Virus record (IMG/VR): IMGVR_UViG_3300044998_001035
Span: 1-64,000 of that record
Direction: 5' to 3' (one strand)
Length of the DNA: 64,000 nucleotides
From: a virus
Below are positions 49,663 through 57,407 of the stretch, in pieces. How positions within the stretch are numbered: the stretch's first letter is position 1; each line of letters starts with the position of its first letter. The notes under the pieces were generated by a model. That model did not search any database. It saw only the letters and a list, made by a program, of their open reading frames with translations, and was not told where the DNA came from. Both the position numbers and the translations under genes were made by a program.

Positions 49663-50518
49663 ACAGACCAAGATCCAGTGGTGCGACCACACGTTCAACC
49701 CGTGGATCGGCTGCGCGAAGGTGTCGCCGGGGTGCGCCAACTGCTACGCCGCCGTCGACACGCCGGCCCGCGTCGCCCGCGCGCAGGGCGAGGAGCTGTG
49801 GGGCCGGCTCGCCTCGCGGCGGGTGACGTCCGACGCCAACTGGCGGAAGCCGCCCGCGTGGGACCGCGAGGCCCTGGCCGCCGGGGAACGCCGCCGCGTG
49901 TTCTGCGCCTCGCAATCCGACTGGCTCGAGGATCGCGAGGACCTGGTCGCGCCCAGGGCCCGGCTGCTGGAGCTGGTCGAGGCCACGCCGAACCTCGACT
50001 GGCTGCTGCTGACCAAGCGGCCCGAGGGCTATTACGCCCGCATGCGGGAGATCACGGGGGAGTGGCACCTGCCGGCGCACTACCCCCTTCCCAACGCCTG
50101 GATCGGCGCGTCCGTCGAGGACCAGTCCCGCGCCGACGTCCGCATCCCGGCGCTCATCGCGATCCCGGCCGCGATCCGGTTCCTGTCCGTCGAGCCGCTG
50201 CTGGGCCCGGTGGACCTCTCCCCCTGGCTCGGGCAAGACACGATCCGCTGGGTGATCGTCGGCGGCGAGAGCGGCCCCGCGGCCCGGCCGTGCAACCTCT
50301 ACTGGATCAGGGACGTGCTCGACCATTGCCGCGCCGCCGGGGTGGCGTGCTTCGTCAAGCAGCTCGGGGCGCGAATCTTCTTCGACGCGACCCGGGGCAC
50401 GCGGTACGACGACCACACGTACTACAAGTCGTCCGACACCAAGGGGGGCGACCCCGACGAGTGGCCCGGGGACCTGCGGGTGCGCGAGTTCCCGAGCGTG
50501 GCCGCCGGGCCGGCCTGA
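49655..50518 (+). CDS. DUF5131 (phage Gp37/Gp68) radical-SAM-like protein
   Basis: The 287-residue product starts at ATG behind GGGAGG. It carries the family hallmarks: KIQWCDHTFNPWIGCAKVSPGCANCYA with the iron-sulfur cysteines, then FCASQSDWLED, WLLLTKRPEGYYARM, GASVEDQSRADVRIP, FLSVEPLLGPVDLSPWL and WVIVGGESGPAARP. The family is radical-SAM related and common in phages and mobile elements; its substrate is not known. It lies near other modification genes. Confidence 0.85.
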   Translation: MGEQTKIQWCDHTFNPWIGCAKVSPGCANCYAAVDTPARVARAQGEELWGRLASRRVTSDANWRKPPAWDREALAAGERRRVFCASQSDWLEDREDLVAPRARLLELVEATPNLDWLLLTKRPEGYYARMREITGEWHLPAHYPLPNAWIGASVEDQSRADVRIPALIAIPAAIRFLSVEPLLGPVDLSPWLGQDTIRWVIVGGESGPAARPCNLYWIRDVLDHCRAAGVACFVKQLGARIFFDATRGTRYDDHTYYKSSDTKGGDPDEWPGDLRVREFPSVAAGPA

Positions 50519-50585
50519 CCCGTCCTTCCGCACCCCCCCCCTCCCGATTCCGCCCCGTCCCCCCTATGCGGCCCCGCCCCCCGCG

Positions 50586-50629
50586 TGATACCCTCGTTTC
50601 CAACCGATCTTGAGGTCGGATAGGTATCA
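50586..50629. promoter_or_regulatory. Nested inverted repeats, likely operator
   Basis: TGATACC (50586-50592) and GGTATCA (50623-50629) are perfect inverted arms. Inside them AACCGATCT (50602-50610) and AGGTCGGAT (50613-50621) form a second imperfect palindrome. This lies just before the 50648 gene, in a gap with no T-run, so an operator is more likely than a terminator. Confidence 0.5.
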
Positions 50630-50647
50630 AACGGGGATCTTCCACCG

Positions 50648-51217
50648 ATGGGCGACGTTCGCGGGCCCGCGCGTGCGGGCGGGGGGCCGGTCGAGGCGGG
50701 GCGTCGGCTGGCGGCGACGCTGGAGCCCGGGGACCTGACGCCGGAGGGGATCGCGCGGCTGCTCGCCGGCCCCGCCTGCGACGCGGCCCGGCTGGCGGCC
50801 CCGGAGATCCGGGGGCGTGCCGGGGCGGTCGCGTGGGCCGCGGCCTGGCCCGCCTGGCGAGTCCTGACGACCCGGCACGTGATGGCGATCCTGATCCGGA
50901 TCGCGGTCGAGCTGCTGCTGGCCGCGTTCGCGTTCCCGCACGCCCGGCTGATCCGTTCCGTCCTGGCGCTGCTGCGGGCAGTCCTCGCCGGCCCCGCCGT
51001 CGCCGCGACCTGGGTCGCGGCGACGGCCGCCCCGTACCCGCCCGGCGAGTCGCTGGGGGCGGCGCTCGACGCGCTGCTGGCCCGGGTCGCGGAATACCGG
51101 GCCGACCCCATGACGCGCCCCATGCTGGTCGCGGCCGAACGCCTGCTGGCCCCGGAGCCGGTCCGGGCGGACTTCTTCACCTGGCCCGTCCGGGAGGCAT
51201 TGAGCGATGACGCCTGA
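50648..51217 (+). CDS. Hypothetical protein with amphipathic/membrane helices
   Basis: The 189-residue product starts at ATG. It has hydrophobic stretches AVAWAAAWPAWRVLTTRHVM, ILIRIAVELLLAAFAF and LLRAVLAGPAVAATWVAATA, so it may be membrane associated. The C-terminus is a charged helix with the end FFTWPVREALSDDA. It overlaps the next gene by 11 bases. No family was recognised. Confidence 0.5.
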   Translation: MGDVRGPARAGGGPVEAGRRLAATLEPGDLTPEGIARLLAGPACDAARLAAPEIRGRAGAVAWAAAWPAWRVLTTRHVMAILIRIAVELLLAAFAFPHARLIRSVLALLRAVLAGPAVAATWVAATAAPYPPGESLGAALDALLARVAEYRADPMTRPMLVAAERLLAPEPVRADFFTWPVREALSDDA

Positions 51218-51470
51218 CGAGGCGAGGGCGCTGGTCAAGGCGATCCGGGACGGGGAGTCCGCGGAGGCGACCCTGGACGCGCGGGCCCTGGACAAGATCC
51301 GGGCCGGCTACGCCGCGCGGGCGGCGCTCGGGCGCGCGATGCGGCCGGACCGGCTGTACTCGCCCGCGGCGAGCCCCCCGACGGTCTGGATGCTCGACCC
51401 GGCGACCGGCCTGGCCGCCGAGGTCCAGCCCGTCCCGTTCGAGGCCCCCGACGCGACGGGCGGGAGGTAG
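51207..51470 (+). CDS. Hypothetical protein
   Basis: The 87-residue product starts at ATG. The N-terminus is helical (PDEARALVKAIRDGESAEA), then a basic linker and a short strand region (TVWMLDPATGLAAEVQPV). It lies in a tight operon with the neighbours. No family was recognised. Confidence 0.5.
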   Translation: MTPDEARALVKAIRDGESAEATLDARALDKIRAGYAARAALGRAMRPDRLYSPAASPPTVWMLDPATGLAAEVQPVPFEAPDATGGR

Positions 51471-51473
51471 CCG

Positions 51474-52073
51474 ATGCCGCCGCAGACGGAGGTCCCCGGC
51501 CGGGGGTCCGGCCCCCGTCCGCCGTACTCCCCGCCCCCGTCCCCGCCCCCGTCGCCCGGCTGGGGGCGTGCCCTGGGGCGCGTCGCCGGCTACGCCGCCG
51601 TCGCGGCGCTGGCGGGCGCGCTGGCCCTGGCGGCACCCCGGCTGGGCTGCGGCGACGTCCGACCCGGCCCCGGGCCCGAGCCCAACCCCGCCCCGGCCCC
51701 GGTGGACCCGTCGGACCCGCGGGCGCAGGCCCGCGCGATGGCCTCGGAGTGGCTGGACGCCTACGCGCGCCGGCTCCGGGAGGCGTCGGCATCGATCCGG
51801 GCCGGGTCCGCGACGCCCGACGCGGCGGCGGCGGCGCTGGCGAAGGCGTGGGCGTCGGACCGGGCCGAGTCGCACCGGCTCCGGCTCGGGCCCCTGGAGG
51901 CGGCGATCCCGACCGGGGGCGTCGAGGGCGGGCCGGCCCACCGTGAGGGCTACGCCGCGTACCTGGGGCGGGTCGCGGACGGCGCCGCCGACGCCGCGGC
52001 CGGGGCCGCCTCCGGCGTCGCGCCCGCGTCGGCCCCCGCCGCACCCACGCCGCACCCGAGGGCCACGCCATGA
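51474..52073 (+). CDS. Membrane-anchored, Pro-rich protein
   Basis: The 199-residue product starts at ATG. A Pro-rich cytoplasmic N-terminus precedes one hydrophobic segment (GYAAVAALAGALALAAPRLG) that ends in a Cys, so a lipoprotein signal is possible. A Pro linker and a helical domain (ARAMASEWLDAYARRLREAS) follow. One helix plus a coiled outer domain would suit a spanin-like role, but this is a guess. It overlaps the papain-like gene by 4 bases. Confidence 0.5.
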   Translation: MPPQTEVPGRGSGPRPPYSPPPSPPPSPGWGRALGRVAGYAAVAALAGALALAAPRLGCGDVRPGPGPEPNPAPAPVDPSDPRAQARAMASEWLDAYARRLREASASIRAGSATPDAAAAALAKAWASDRAESHRLRLGPLEAAIPTGGVEGGPAHREGYAAYLGRVADGAADAAAGAASGVAPASAPAAPTPHPRATP

Positions 52074-53041
52074 GCACCGGGGGATCGGCCGCGTACGACG
52101 GCGGCTACGTCCACGACCCCGAGGGGGCGGAGCGGTACGCCCGGTCCCTGCCCCACGGCGGGACGCTGGCCCGCGCCGCCCCGCACCTGCTCGGGGACGG
52201 GGAGGGTCAGGACCTGATGCCTTACTTGGCGTGGTACGAGGCCGAGATCAGGAACGGCGACGGCTCGACCTGGAAGCCGAAGGGCGTCGAGCCGCCGTAC
52301 GTCGCGCAGGTCGGGAACAACTGCACGAGCCGCGGCGACCAGGCCGTTATGGACCTGCTCCAGTGCGTCGACGCCGTGACGCGGGACGAGGGGGAGTCGG
52401 ACGAGGCGGTGCCGTACCGGACAAGCTGCGAGGCGACGTATGCATTCTCGCTGCTCACAGCCGGGATGCGCGGCGACCAGGGCTGCACCGGCCACGCCAC
52501 GGCGCGGAGCGCCGCGACGATCGGGCGGGTCGGGTATCGCGAGACGGGCCCGCCCTACGAGGAGGACCGGGGCCGGCTCCTGAGGTGGGCGAACGACCCG
52601 AGGGGCGCGACGGAGGCGCTGCGCGAGAAGGCGGCCCCGTACAGGCTGGCCGACCCCGTCCAGATCAAGACGACGGCGGAGGCGCGGGCCTGGATCGCGA
52701 ACCGGGGCCTGATCACGATCGCGTCGGGGGTCGGGTTCGAGACGCCCCGCGACGAGCGGGGGATCTGCGAGGAGCGCGGCCGCTGGATGCACCAGATGGC
52801 GCTCGTCGGGTACATCTGCTCCGACGGCGTCCCGAGCTTCGTGGTGGCGCAGTCGTGGGGGCCGAACAACCCGCGGGGCCCCCGGCCGTTCCACCTGCCC
52901 GGCTTCTGCTTCCGGGCCCGGGAATCGGTCGTGCAGAAGATTTTGGGGTGGAACGACTCGTGGGGGCACCGGGCCGGGCCGGGCTTCGAGCGCCGGCCGC
53001 TCCCGGCCCGCTGGCGCGGCGTGGACTGGTCGGGGGCGTGA
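52070..53041 (+). CDS. Papain-like cysteine peptidase (C1-type fold)
   Basis: The 323-residue product starts at an ATG overlapping the previous stop. It has QVGNNCTSRGDQAVMDLLQ with a candidate nucleophile Cys85, WMHQMALVGY with His241, and VVAQSWGPNN at 260-266, where papain has NSWG; here the Asn is Gln261. The spacing is that of C1 peptidases. It has no signal peptide. The target could be a virion protein, a host protein or the envelope. The ending WRGVDWSGA is repeated in the next gene. Confidence 0.65.
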   Translation: MSTGGSAAYDGGYVHDPEGAERYARSLPHGGTLARAAPHLLGDGEGQDLMPYLAWYEAEIRNGDGSTWKPKGVEPPYVAQVGNNCTSRGDQAVMDLLQCVDAVTRDEGESDEAVPYRTSCEATYAFSLLTAGMRGDQGCTGHATARSAATIGRVGYRETGPPYEEDRGRLLRWANDPRGATEALREKAAPYRLADPVQIKTTAEARAWIANRGLITIASGVGFETPRDERGICEERGRWMHQMALVGYICSDGVPSFVVAQSWGPNNPRGPRPFHLPGFCFRARESVVQKILGWNDSWGHRAGPGFERRPLPARWRGVDWSGA

Positions 53042-53053
53042 GGCTCGATCCCG

Positions 53054-53428
53054 TTGGCGATCCTCCTGGCGGCGTTGCTGGCGACGCAGTCCCCGGCCTG
53101 GCGCGGCGTGGACTGGTCCGGGCCCCCCTCCCGGCCCCCGGCCCCGGCCGCGCCCACGCCCGAGGCCCCCGGCTTCGCCCCCTCCCCGCTCCCGCCGTCC
53201 CTGGCGACGCCGGCCCCCCCGCGCCGCGAGCCGCCCCCTCCCCGTCCTCCCTCCCCCTCCCCCTCCCCCTCCCCCTCCCCGCGCCTCCCGCGTGCCGAGC
53301 CCGGCCCGCCGCCCGGCCGGCTCCGGGCGCTGGCGTCGCCGCAATCCCCCCCGTCCACGCCCCCGCGCCCGCCCCCCGCGCCCCGCCCCCTCCCCCCGGC
53401 CCTGGCCGTCCCGGGCGCGTGCCCGTGA
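53054..53428 (+). CDS. Secreted Pro-rich protein
   Basis: The 124-residue product starts at TTG. It opens with a hydrophobic leader (AILLAALLATQSPA) and the motif WRGVDWSG, then a long Pro/Ser/Ala-rich tail to the end. It is in the same frame as the upstream peptidase and shares that motif, so it may be a duplicated C-terminus now led by a signal. Low complexity makes its status uncertain. Confidence 0.4.
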   Translation: MAILLAALLATQSPAWRGVDWSGPPSRPPAPAAPTPEAPGFAPSPLPPSLATPAPPRREPPPPRPPSPSPSPSPSPRLPRAEPGPPPGRLRALASPQSPPSTPPRPPPAPRPLPPALAVPGACP

Positions 53429-53500
53429 CGGCGGCGACGTCGCCTTTCCTGGCGTGACTCGATTATTACTGATCGCTATCAAACCCGGATGGAGGGTATC

Positions 53501-54427
53501 ATGTCCCTCGCGGCGCATTCGGCGGTCTCGGTCGGGATTCCCGCGTCGCCCGCGTCGGCGACGCCGACGGCGCGGGCCCGGCCCGCGCGACGATTGGGGG
53601 CGGACTCGATGGTCGTCAAGGTCGCGGAAGTGGGGCTCGCGGCGGGGGCCGGGCTCGGGCTGTCGAGCTTCGTCCTGGCGCAGGCCGGCGGCGAGGGGCT
53701 GCCCCAGGCCGGCTCGGTCGGGGCCGCCGTCCTGATCTCGGTCGTCACGGCCGCCATCACGGCGATCGGGACGACGTTCTTCCAGCCCTGGCTCCGCACG
53801 AAGGACCTGGAGCTTCGCGTCCGGCACCTGGAGGCCCAGAACGCGGCGCTGCTGGCCAAGATCGAGGAGCAGCAGCGGTCCGAGACGACGCTGGTCGACC
53901 GCCTGGCGCGCCTCGCCGAGCAGTCCGTGCGGCTCAACGAGCGCAACCTGCGCCTCGCCCACGCGCTGCTCGCGACGACGGAGCGGATCATCCCCGGCTC
54001 GGCCGCCGTCGCGCCCCAGGACCCCTCGGCCGCCCAGGATTGCGTCGCCGGGGCCCGCGTGCTCGTGGTCGAGGACGAGGCGCGGGCGCGGGAGTCGCTG
54101 GCGCTGATGCTCGAGCGGGTCGGGTACGCGGTCCTCACCTGCGGCTCGGTCGAGGAGGCGCGGACGCTCCTGGAGGTGGAGCCGTTCGAGGCGGTCCTGC
54201 TCGACCTGTCGCTCCCGGACGGGGACGGGGTCGAGGTGCTGCGGCACGTCCGCGATCTGGGGTCGCCGGCCCGGGTGGTGGTGACGACCGGCCGCGACCC
54301 GTCCCAGCTCGGCCCCGTCCTGGCGCTCCAGCCGTTCGCGGTCTTCCGCAAGCCCGTCCACTTCGACGAGTGGCTGATCCCGTCGCTCCGCGGCGAGCGC
54401 GTGCCCTCGTCCCTGTCCCCGACCTGA
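53501..54427 (+). CDS. Membrane-anchored response-regulator receiver protein
   Basis: The 308-residue product is taken from ATG 53501, which has GGAGGG 6 bases upstream. Residues 65-100 hold a membrane helix (GAAVLISVVTAAITAIGTTFF), residues 100-160 are coiled coil (DLELRVRHLEAQNAALLAKI), and residues 186-300 are a receiver domain. The domain is complete: EDE at 191-193, phospho-acceptor Asp235 in LLDLSLPDGDG, Thr in VVTTGR and Lys in VFRKPV. No output domain is present, as in single-domain regulators. A phage REC on a membrane anchor is unusual. Confidence 0.8.
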   Translation: MSLAAHSAVSVGIPASPASATPTARARPARRLGADSMVVKVAEVGLAAGAGLGLSSFVLAQAGGEGLPQAGSVGAAVLISVVTAAITAIGTTFFQPWLRTKDLELRVRHLEAQNAALLAKIEEQQRSETTLVDRLARLAEQSVRLNERNLRLAHALLATTERIIPGSAAVAPQDPSAAQDCVAGARVLVVEDEARARESLALMLERVGYAVLTCGSVEEARTLLEVEPFEAVLLDLSLPDGDGVEVLRHVRDLGSPARVVVTTGRDPSQLGPVLALQPFAVFRKPVHFDEWLIPSLRGERVPSSLSPT

Positions 54428-54453
54428 GGCGGCCTGGCCGCCGGGGGTGCGCC

Positions 54454-55074
54454 GTGCCCGGACCCGTGCCCGACCCGGAACCCGTCCCCCCGCCCGTCGC
54501 GTACGGGCGGCTGCTCTCCGCCCTGTCTCACGACCTGCTCAACGCCGCGCACGCGCTGGCGTCGGCCGCGGCGTCGGCGTCCCTGTCCCTGGCGCGAGGG
54601 GCCTCGTCGCGGGCGTCGCGGGCGCTGGCGTCCGCCCCCGAGGCGGCGTCCCGGCTGGCCGACGCGGCGACGGCGGGTGCGGGCCCGCCGGAGCCGGCCG
54701 CGTCCCCGCCGGGGGCGCTGCTGCGGCTGGCGTCCTCGAACGCGCGCCTGGCGGCCGCCGCGTCGCGGCCGGGGGCCGTGGCCCCGGGCACGCCCGCGGC
54801 GTGGGCGGAGCCGCGCGGGCTGGCCCGGCTGGTCGCCGACCTGGCGTGCGAGGCCGCCCGGCTGGCCGGCGGGCCGGGCGCCGCCGTCGCGCTCTCGGCG
54901 GCGTCCGCGGCCTGGCACGCGGCACGGCTCGGGCTCGCGCCCGAGGGCCCGGGGCGGGGCGGGGACGCGGGCGAGGGCGATGGCGGGCCCGTCCGGTTCC
55001 GCGTCGTCGTCCCGGCCGCGCACGCGGTCCCCGGGGCGGCTTCCGATGTCGGAGAAAATCCGGGATCTAGTTGA
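54454..55074 (+). CDS. Histidine-kinase-like H-box protein
   Basis: The 206-residue product starts at GTG behind GGGGGTG. Residues 14-35 have the H-box pattern GRLLSALSHDLLNAAHALAS, with the phospho-acceptor His of HisKA domains. A long Ala/Ser-rich helical region and a C-terminal strand-rich part (GGPVRFRVVVPAAHAVPG) follow. No ATP-binding N, G1 or G2 boxes are visible, so it may be a phosphotransfer or scaffold protein. It follows the receiver protein gene directly, which suggests a two-component-like pair. Confidence 0.5.
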   Translation: MPGPVPDPEPVPPPVAYGRLLSALSHDLLNAAHALASAAASASLSLARGASSRASRALASAPEAASRLADAATAGAGPPEPAASPPGALLRLASSNARLAAAASRPGAVAPGTPAAWAEPRGLARLVADLACEAARLAGGPGAAVALSAASAAWHAARLGLAPEGPGRGGDAGEGDGGPVRFRVVVPAAHAVPGAASDVGENPGSS

Positions 55075-55098
55075 AATCCTAGATTATTTCGTGATAAC
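55071..55098 (+). promoter_or_regulatory. Sigma70-type promoter TTGAAA-16-GATAAC
   Basis: TTGAAA at 55071-55076 overlaps the stop codon of the H-box gene, and GATAAC at 55093-55098 follows after 16 bases. This AT-rich segment is followed by a short leader with GAGGAGACG and the next gene. Confidence 0.55.
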
Positions 55099-55171
55099 GT
55101 GATCGGCGGCGAAGGACGCCGGACCCGGCGAGGAGACGCTTTCCGATGGCCCATTACAGGTATGGACCGCG

Positions 55172-55513
55172 ATGGCGATGGCACTCGGCTGGGGCGGCGG
55201 GGAGGCGGCCGGCGCGGCGATCCCGCCCGGGGGCTCGGCGGCGTTGCGCCGGCGCCGGCGGACGCTTGACGGCGTCCGGGCGGCCCGGATCAGGGACCTG
55301 ATCTACCTCCTGCTCGTGGACGACTCGGGCCTGAGCCCGGCCGACGCGGAGCTGGTCCTGTCCGCGCCGTGGCCGTCGTCGAGGCAGGGCCGGAACGACC
55401 GGCTCCGGCCGGCCCGCTCGGCGCTCTCGGGCGTCCAGGGCGGGGCGCTGGCGGCGCTGCTGGCCGAGGTCGGGGCGGCGGCCGACGACGCCGGCGACGG
55501 GTGGCCCTCGTGA
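55172..55513 (+). CDS. Hypothetical protein
   Basis: The 113-residue product is given from ATG 55172, but the start is uncertain: a good GAGGAG site serves an ATG at 55146 in another frame, so the 5' end may have a lesion. The protein has a basic region (RRRRRTLDGVRAARIRDLIY), a helix (LLLVDDSGLSPADAELVLS) and an acidic end. It overlaps the next gene by 4 bases. Confidence 0.45.
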   Translation: MAMALGWGGGEAAGAAIPPGGSAALRRRRRTLDGVRAARIRDLIYLLLVDDSGLSPADAELVLSAPWPSSRQGRNDRLRPARSALSGVQGGALAALLAEVGAAADDAGDGWPS

Positions 55514-56097
55514 CCGCCTCCGCGCCCTCCTGGGGCCGGTTCCTGGCCGAGCTGGAGGCCGCCGGGCGTCGGCTGCGGGCCCGGGGCAGCCGCGACCCCT
55601 TCGCGTACCCCCTGGCCCGCTCCGACTGGCGGGGCTCGTCGCTGAACTTCGAGATCTTCGTCCGGCGGTCCTACCCCGAGCTGGTCGTGGACGAGTCGGA
55701 CGCGACGCTGGCGCTGTGCGACGGCTGCCGGCGGGGCGACGCCCCGGCCCCGTTCCCGGCCGGCAGCTCGCGCGTCTGCCCGGTCTGCCACGTCACCGGG
55801 CGCGAGGACGCCCTGGGCCGTCAGCTCGCGCTGGCCGGCCTGCCGCCGGCCGAGCGCCCCGCGCCCCCGGGCCGTCGCCGGCCCGCGCGCGCCCCGCGCG
55901 GCGGGGTGATCCGGATGCGGCGCGGGGCCTGGCACCTCGCCACGGCGCCGACCGCCTCGGGCTTCGCGGCCTGGGCGCGACGCGACGCGCCGACGACGGC
56001 CGAGGACCCCGAGGACGAGCCCGGAGAGGTCATGGTCGAGTTCGGCGACTCGCGCTCCGAGGCGCTGAGGAAGCTGTCCCGGTCGCTGCGCCCGTGA
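55510..56097 (+). CDS. Zinc-ribbon hypothetical protein
   Basis: The 195-residue product starts at a GTG overlapping the previous stop. It has a helical N-terminus (WGRFLAELEAAGRRLRARG), a zinc ribbon LALCDGCRRGDAPAPF...VCPVCHVTGRED, a basic Pro-rich stretch, and a C-terminal part ending GDSRSEALRKLSRSL. It may bind nucleic acid or a partner. No family was recognised. Confidence 0.5.
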   Translation: MTASAPSWGRFLAELEAAGRRLRARGSRDPFAYPLARSDWRGSSLNFEIFVRRSYPELVVDESDATLALCDGCRRGDAPAPFPAGSSRVCPVCHVTGREDALGRQLALAGLPPAERPAPPGRRRPARAPRGGVIRMRRGAWHLATAPTASGFAAWARRDAPTTAEDPEDEPGEVMVEFGDSRSEALRKLSRSLRP

Positions 56098-56138
56098 CCC
56101 CGCGGCGCCGGCCGAGACGCGGAGGGAAGGGGGGCGTG

Positions 56139-56237
56139 ATGCTCCGGTTCGCGATCGGGCTGATGGCCGTCGCCCTGGCGCTGGCCCTGCTCGCGGCCTA
56201 CGCCCGCGACGAACTCAACCGCCGGGGGTTCTTCTGA
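56139..56237 (+). CDS. Very small single-helix membrane protein
   Basis: The 32-residue product starts at ATG behind GGAGGGAAGGGG, a strong ribosome site. It is nearly all membrane helix (LRFAIGLMAVALALALLAAY) with a charged end ARDELNRRGFF. Its stop overlaps the next start. Such tiny proteins can be holin partners or lysis regulators, but no direct evidence exists. Confidence 0.45.
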   Translation: MLRFAIGLMAVALALALLAAYARDELNRRGFF

Positions 56238-56359
56238 TGGCGCGAGGGATCTGGGCGGAACTGGCCCTGCTCGCCCTGTTCGTCGCCGCGTGCTACGGCG
56301 CGTCGGGCGTCGTCGTCGCCGCGGCCGAGGCCCGCCGTCGCGGCGGGGGCGGCCGTTGA
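56237..56359 (+). CDS. Very small lipoprotein-like membrane protein
   Basis: The 40-residue product starts at an ATG overlapping the previous stop. The leader ELALLALFVAACYG fits a lipobox (VAAC), and a second hydrophobic stretch SGVVVAAAEA follows before an Arg/Gly end. Its stop overlaps the protease start by 4 bases. Position and layout would allow a spanin-like part, which is speculative. Confidence 0.4.
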   Translation: MARGIWAELALLALFVAACYGASGVVVAAAEARRRGGGGR

Positions 56360-56925
56360 GCGCCCGCCGCCGCGCCGTCCCCGCCGTCGAGGCCCTGGAG
56401 CACCGCGACGCCGCGGCCGTCGTGGTGCCGGGATACCTGACGTGGTCGATCGTCCCCGACGGGACGGCGGTCGTCGGGGGGCCGAGCGTGCTCCGCTCCG
56501 CGATGGCCGCGAAGGACCCGGCCTGGGAGGCCAAGGTCCGGCGCGCGATGGCGGAATGGTCCAGGGCGCTGGGGGTCGCGATCGCCTACGTGCCCGACTC
56601 GGGCCCGCTCGGGTCGACGATCCGGGTGGGCGGGTCGATCGTCCCGGGGACGAACGTCGCGGCCTGGGCGTACTACCCGTGCCCCTGCCCCGAGGGCTCC
56701 GACATCACGATCAACGTGGCGCAGGACTGGGGCTCGGTCGACCTGTATACCGTGATGCTCCACGAGCTGGGGCACGCCGTCGCGGGCCTGGACCACGGCG
56801 CCGCGCCGATCATGGGGCCGTACCGCGGCCCCGTCGCCGGCCTGTCCGCCGCGGACGTCGCCGCGGCCCGCGCCAGCGTCGTCGTCCTCGCCTCCCCCGT
56901 CGGGGTGCTCTCGAAGGGCGTCTAG
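56356..56925 (+). CDS. Matrixin-like zinc protease with LEPR-like leader
   Basis: The 189-residue product starts at TTG overlapping the previous stop. The N-terminus ARRRAVPAVEALEHRDAAAV resembles the LEPR-XLL leader of planctomycete surface proteins. The catalytic region is HELGHAVAGLDH at 136-147, with one residue more than the canonical metzincin spacing, and a Met-turn-like PIMGPYRG follows. It is probably exported and may attack host surface proteins or other bacteria. The leader is the main hint for the host group. Confidence 0.7.
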   Translation: MSARRRAVPAVEALEHRDAAAVVVPGYLTWSIVPDGTAVVGGPSVLRSAMAAKDPAWEAKVRRAMAEWSRALGVAIAYVPDSGPLGSTIRVGGSIVPGTNVAAWAYYPCPCPEGSDITINVAQDWGSVDLYTVMLHELGHAVAGLDHGAAPIMGPYRGPVAGLSAADVAAARASVVVLASPVGVLSKGV

Positions 56926-57101
56926 CGCCCTCCCCCGCGACCCGTTCACAATCTTGAAGGCGAAGCCCCCCCCCACGGACGAGGCCGCGTCGCGCGACGC
57001 CACGCATCGCGATCGACACCACGCCGAGAGGCGCGACGCATCCCGAGGTGAGGCACGGGGACCGCGAGAACCGCGGCCCACGCGAGGATCGGAGAATGCT
57101 T

Positions 57102-57404
57102 ATGAATTTGAGGTGGCCGAAGGACGCGGCGACGTGGGTCGGGCTGGTCGGCGTGCTGGCCGGCGCGGTCTACCACGCGACGCAGGGGCAGTACGAGGCG
57201 GCCTGGGCGATGCTGGCGGCGGCGCTGGCGATGCTGGGGATCGGCCAGAACGCGGCGACGGCGGCGGCCGAGGCCCACGCCGCGGCCACCCAGGCGACGT
57301 TCGCCGCGGCCGACGCGCGGGCGATCCGCGACGACCCGAGCCTGCCGGGCGCCCCGCTGGGCGCCGCGGAGCGGGCGATCCGCGACGCGGCGGGGGGGGG
57401 CTGA
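57102..57404 (+). CDS. Holin-like small membrane protein
   Basis: The 100-residue product is taken from ATG 57102, with GGAG 7 bases upstream; ATG 57096 is also in frame. Residues 9-50 hold two membrane helices with a short turn (ATWVGLVGVLAGAVYHATQG, AAWAMLAAALAMLGIGQNA), followed by an Ala-rich charged helix and a short tail. The layout is that of class II/III holins, and it is the best lysis candidate in the window, though no endolysin is adjacent. Confidence 0.5.
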   Translation: MNLRWPKDAATWVGLVGVLAGAVYHATQGQYEAAWAMLAAALAMLGIGQNAATAAAEAHAAATQATFAAADARAIRDDPSLPGAPLGAAERAIRDAAGGG

Positions 57405-57407
57405 GCC

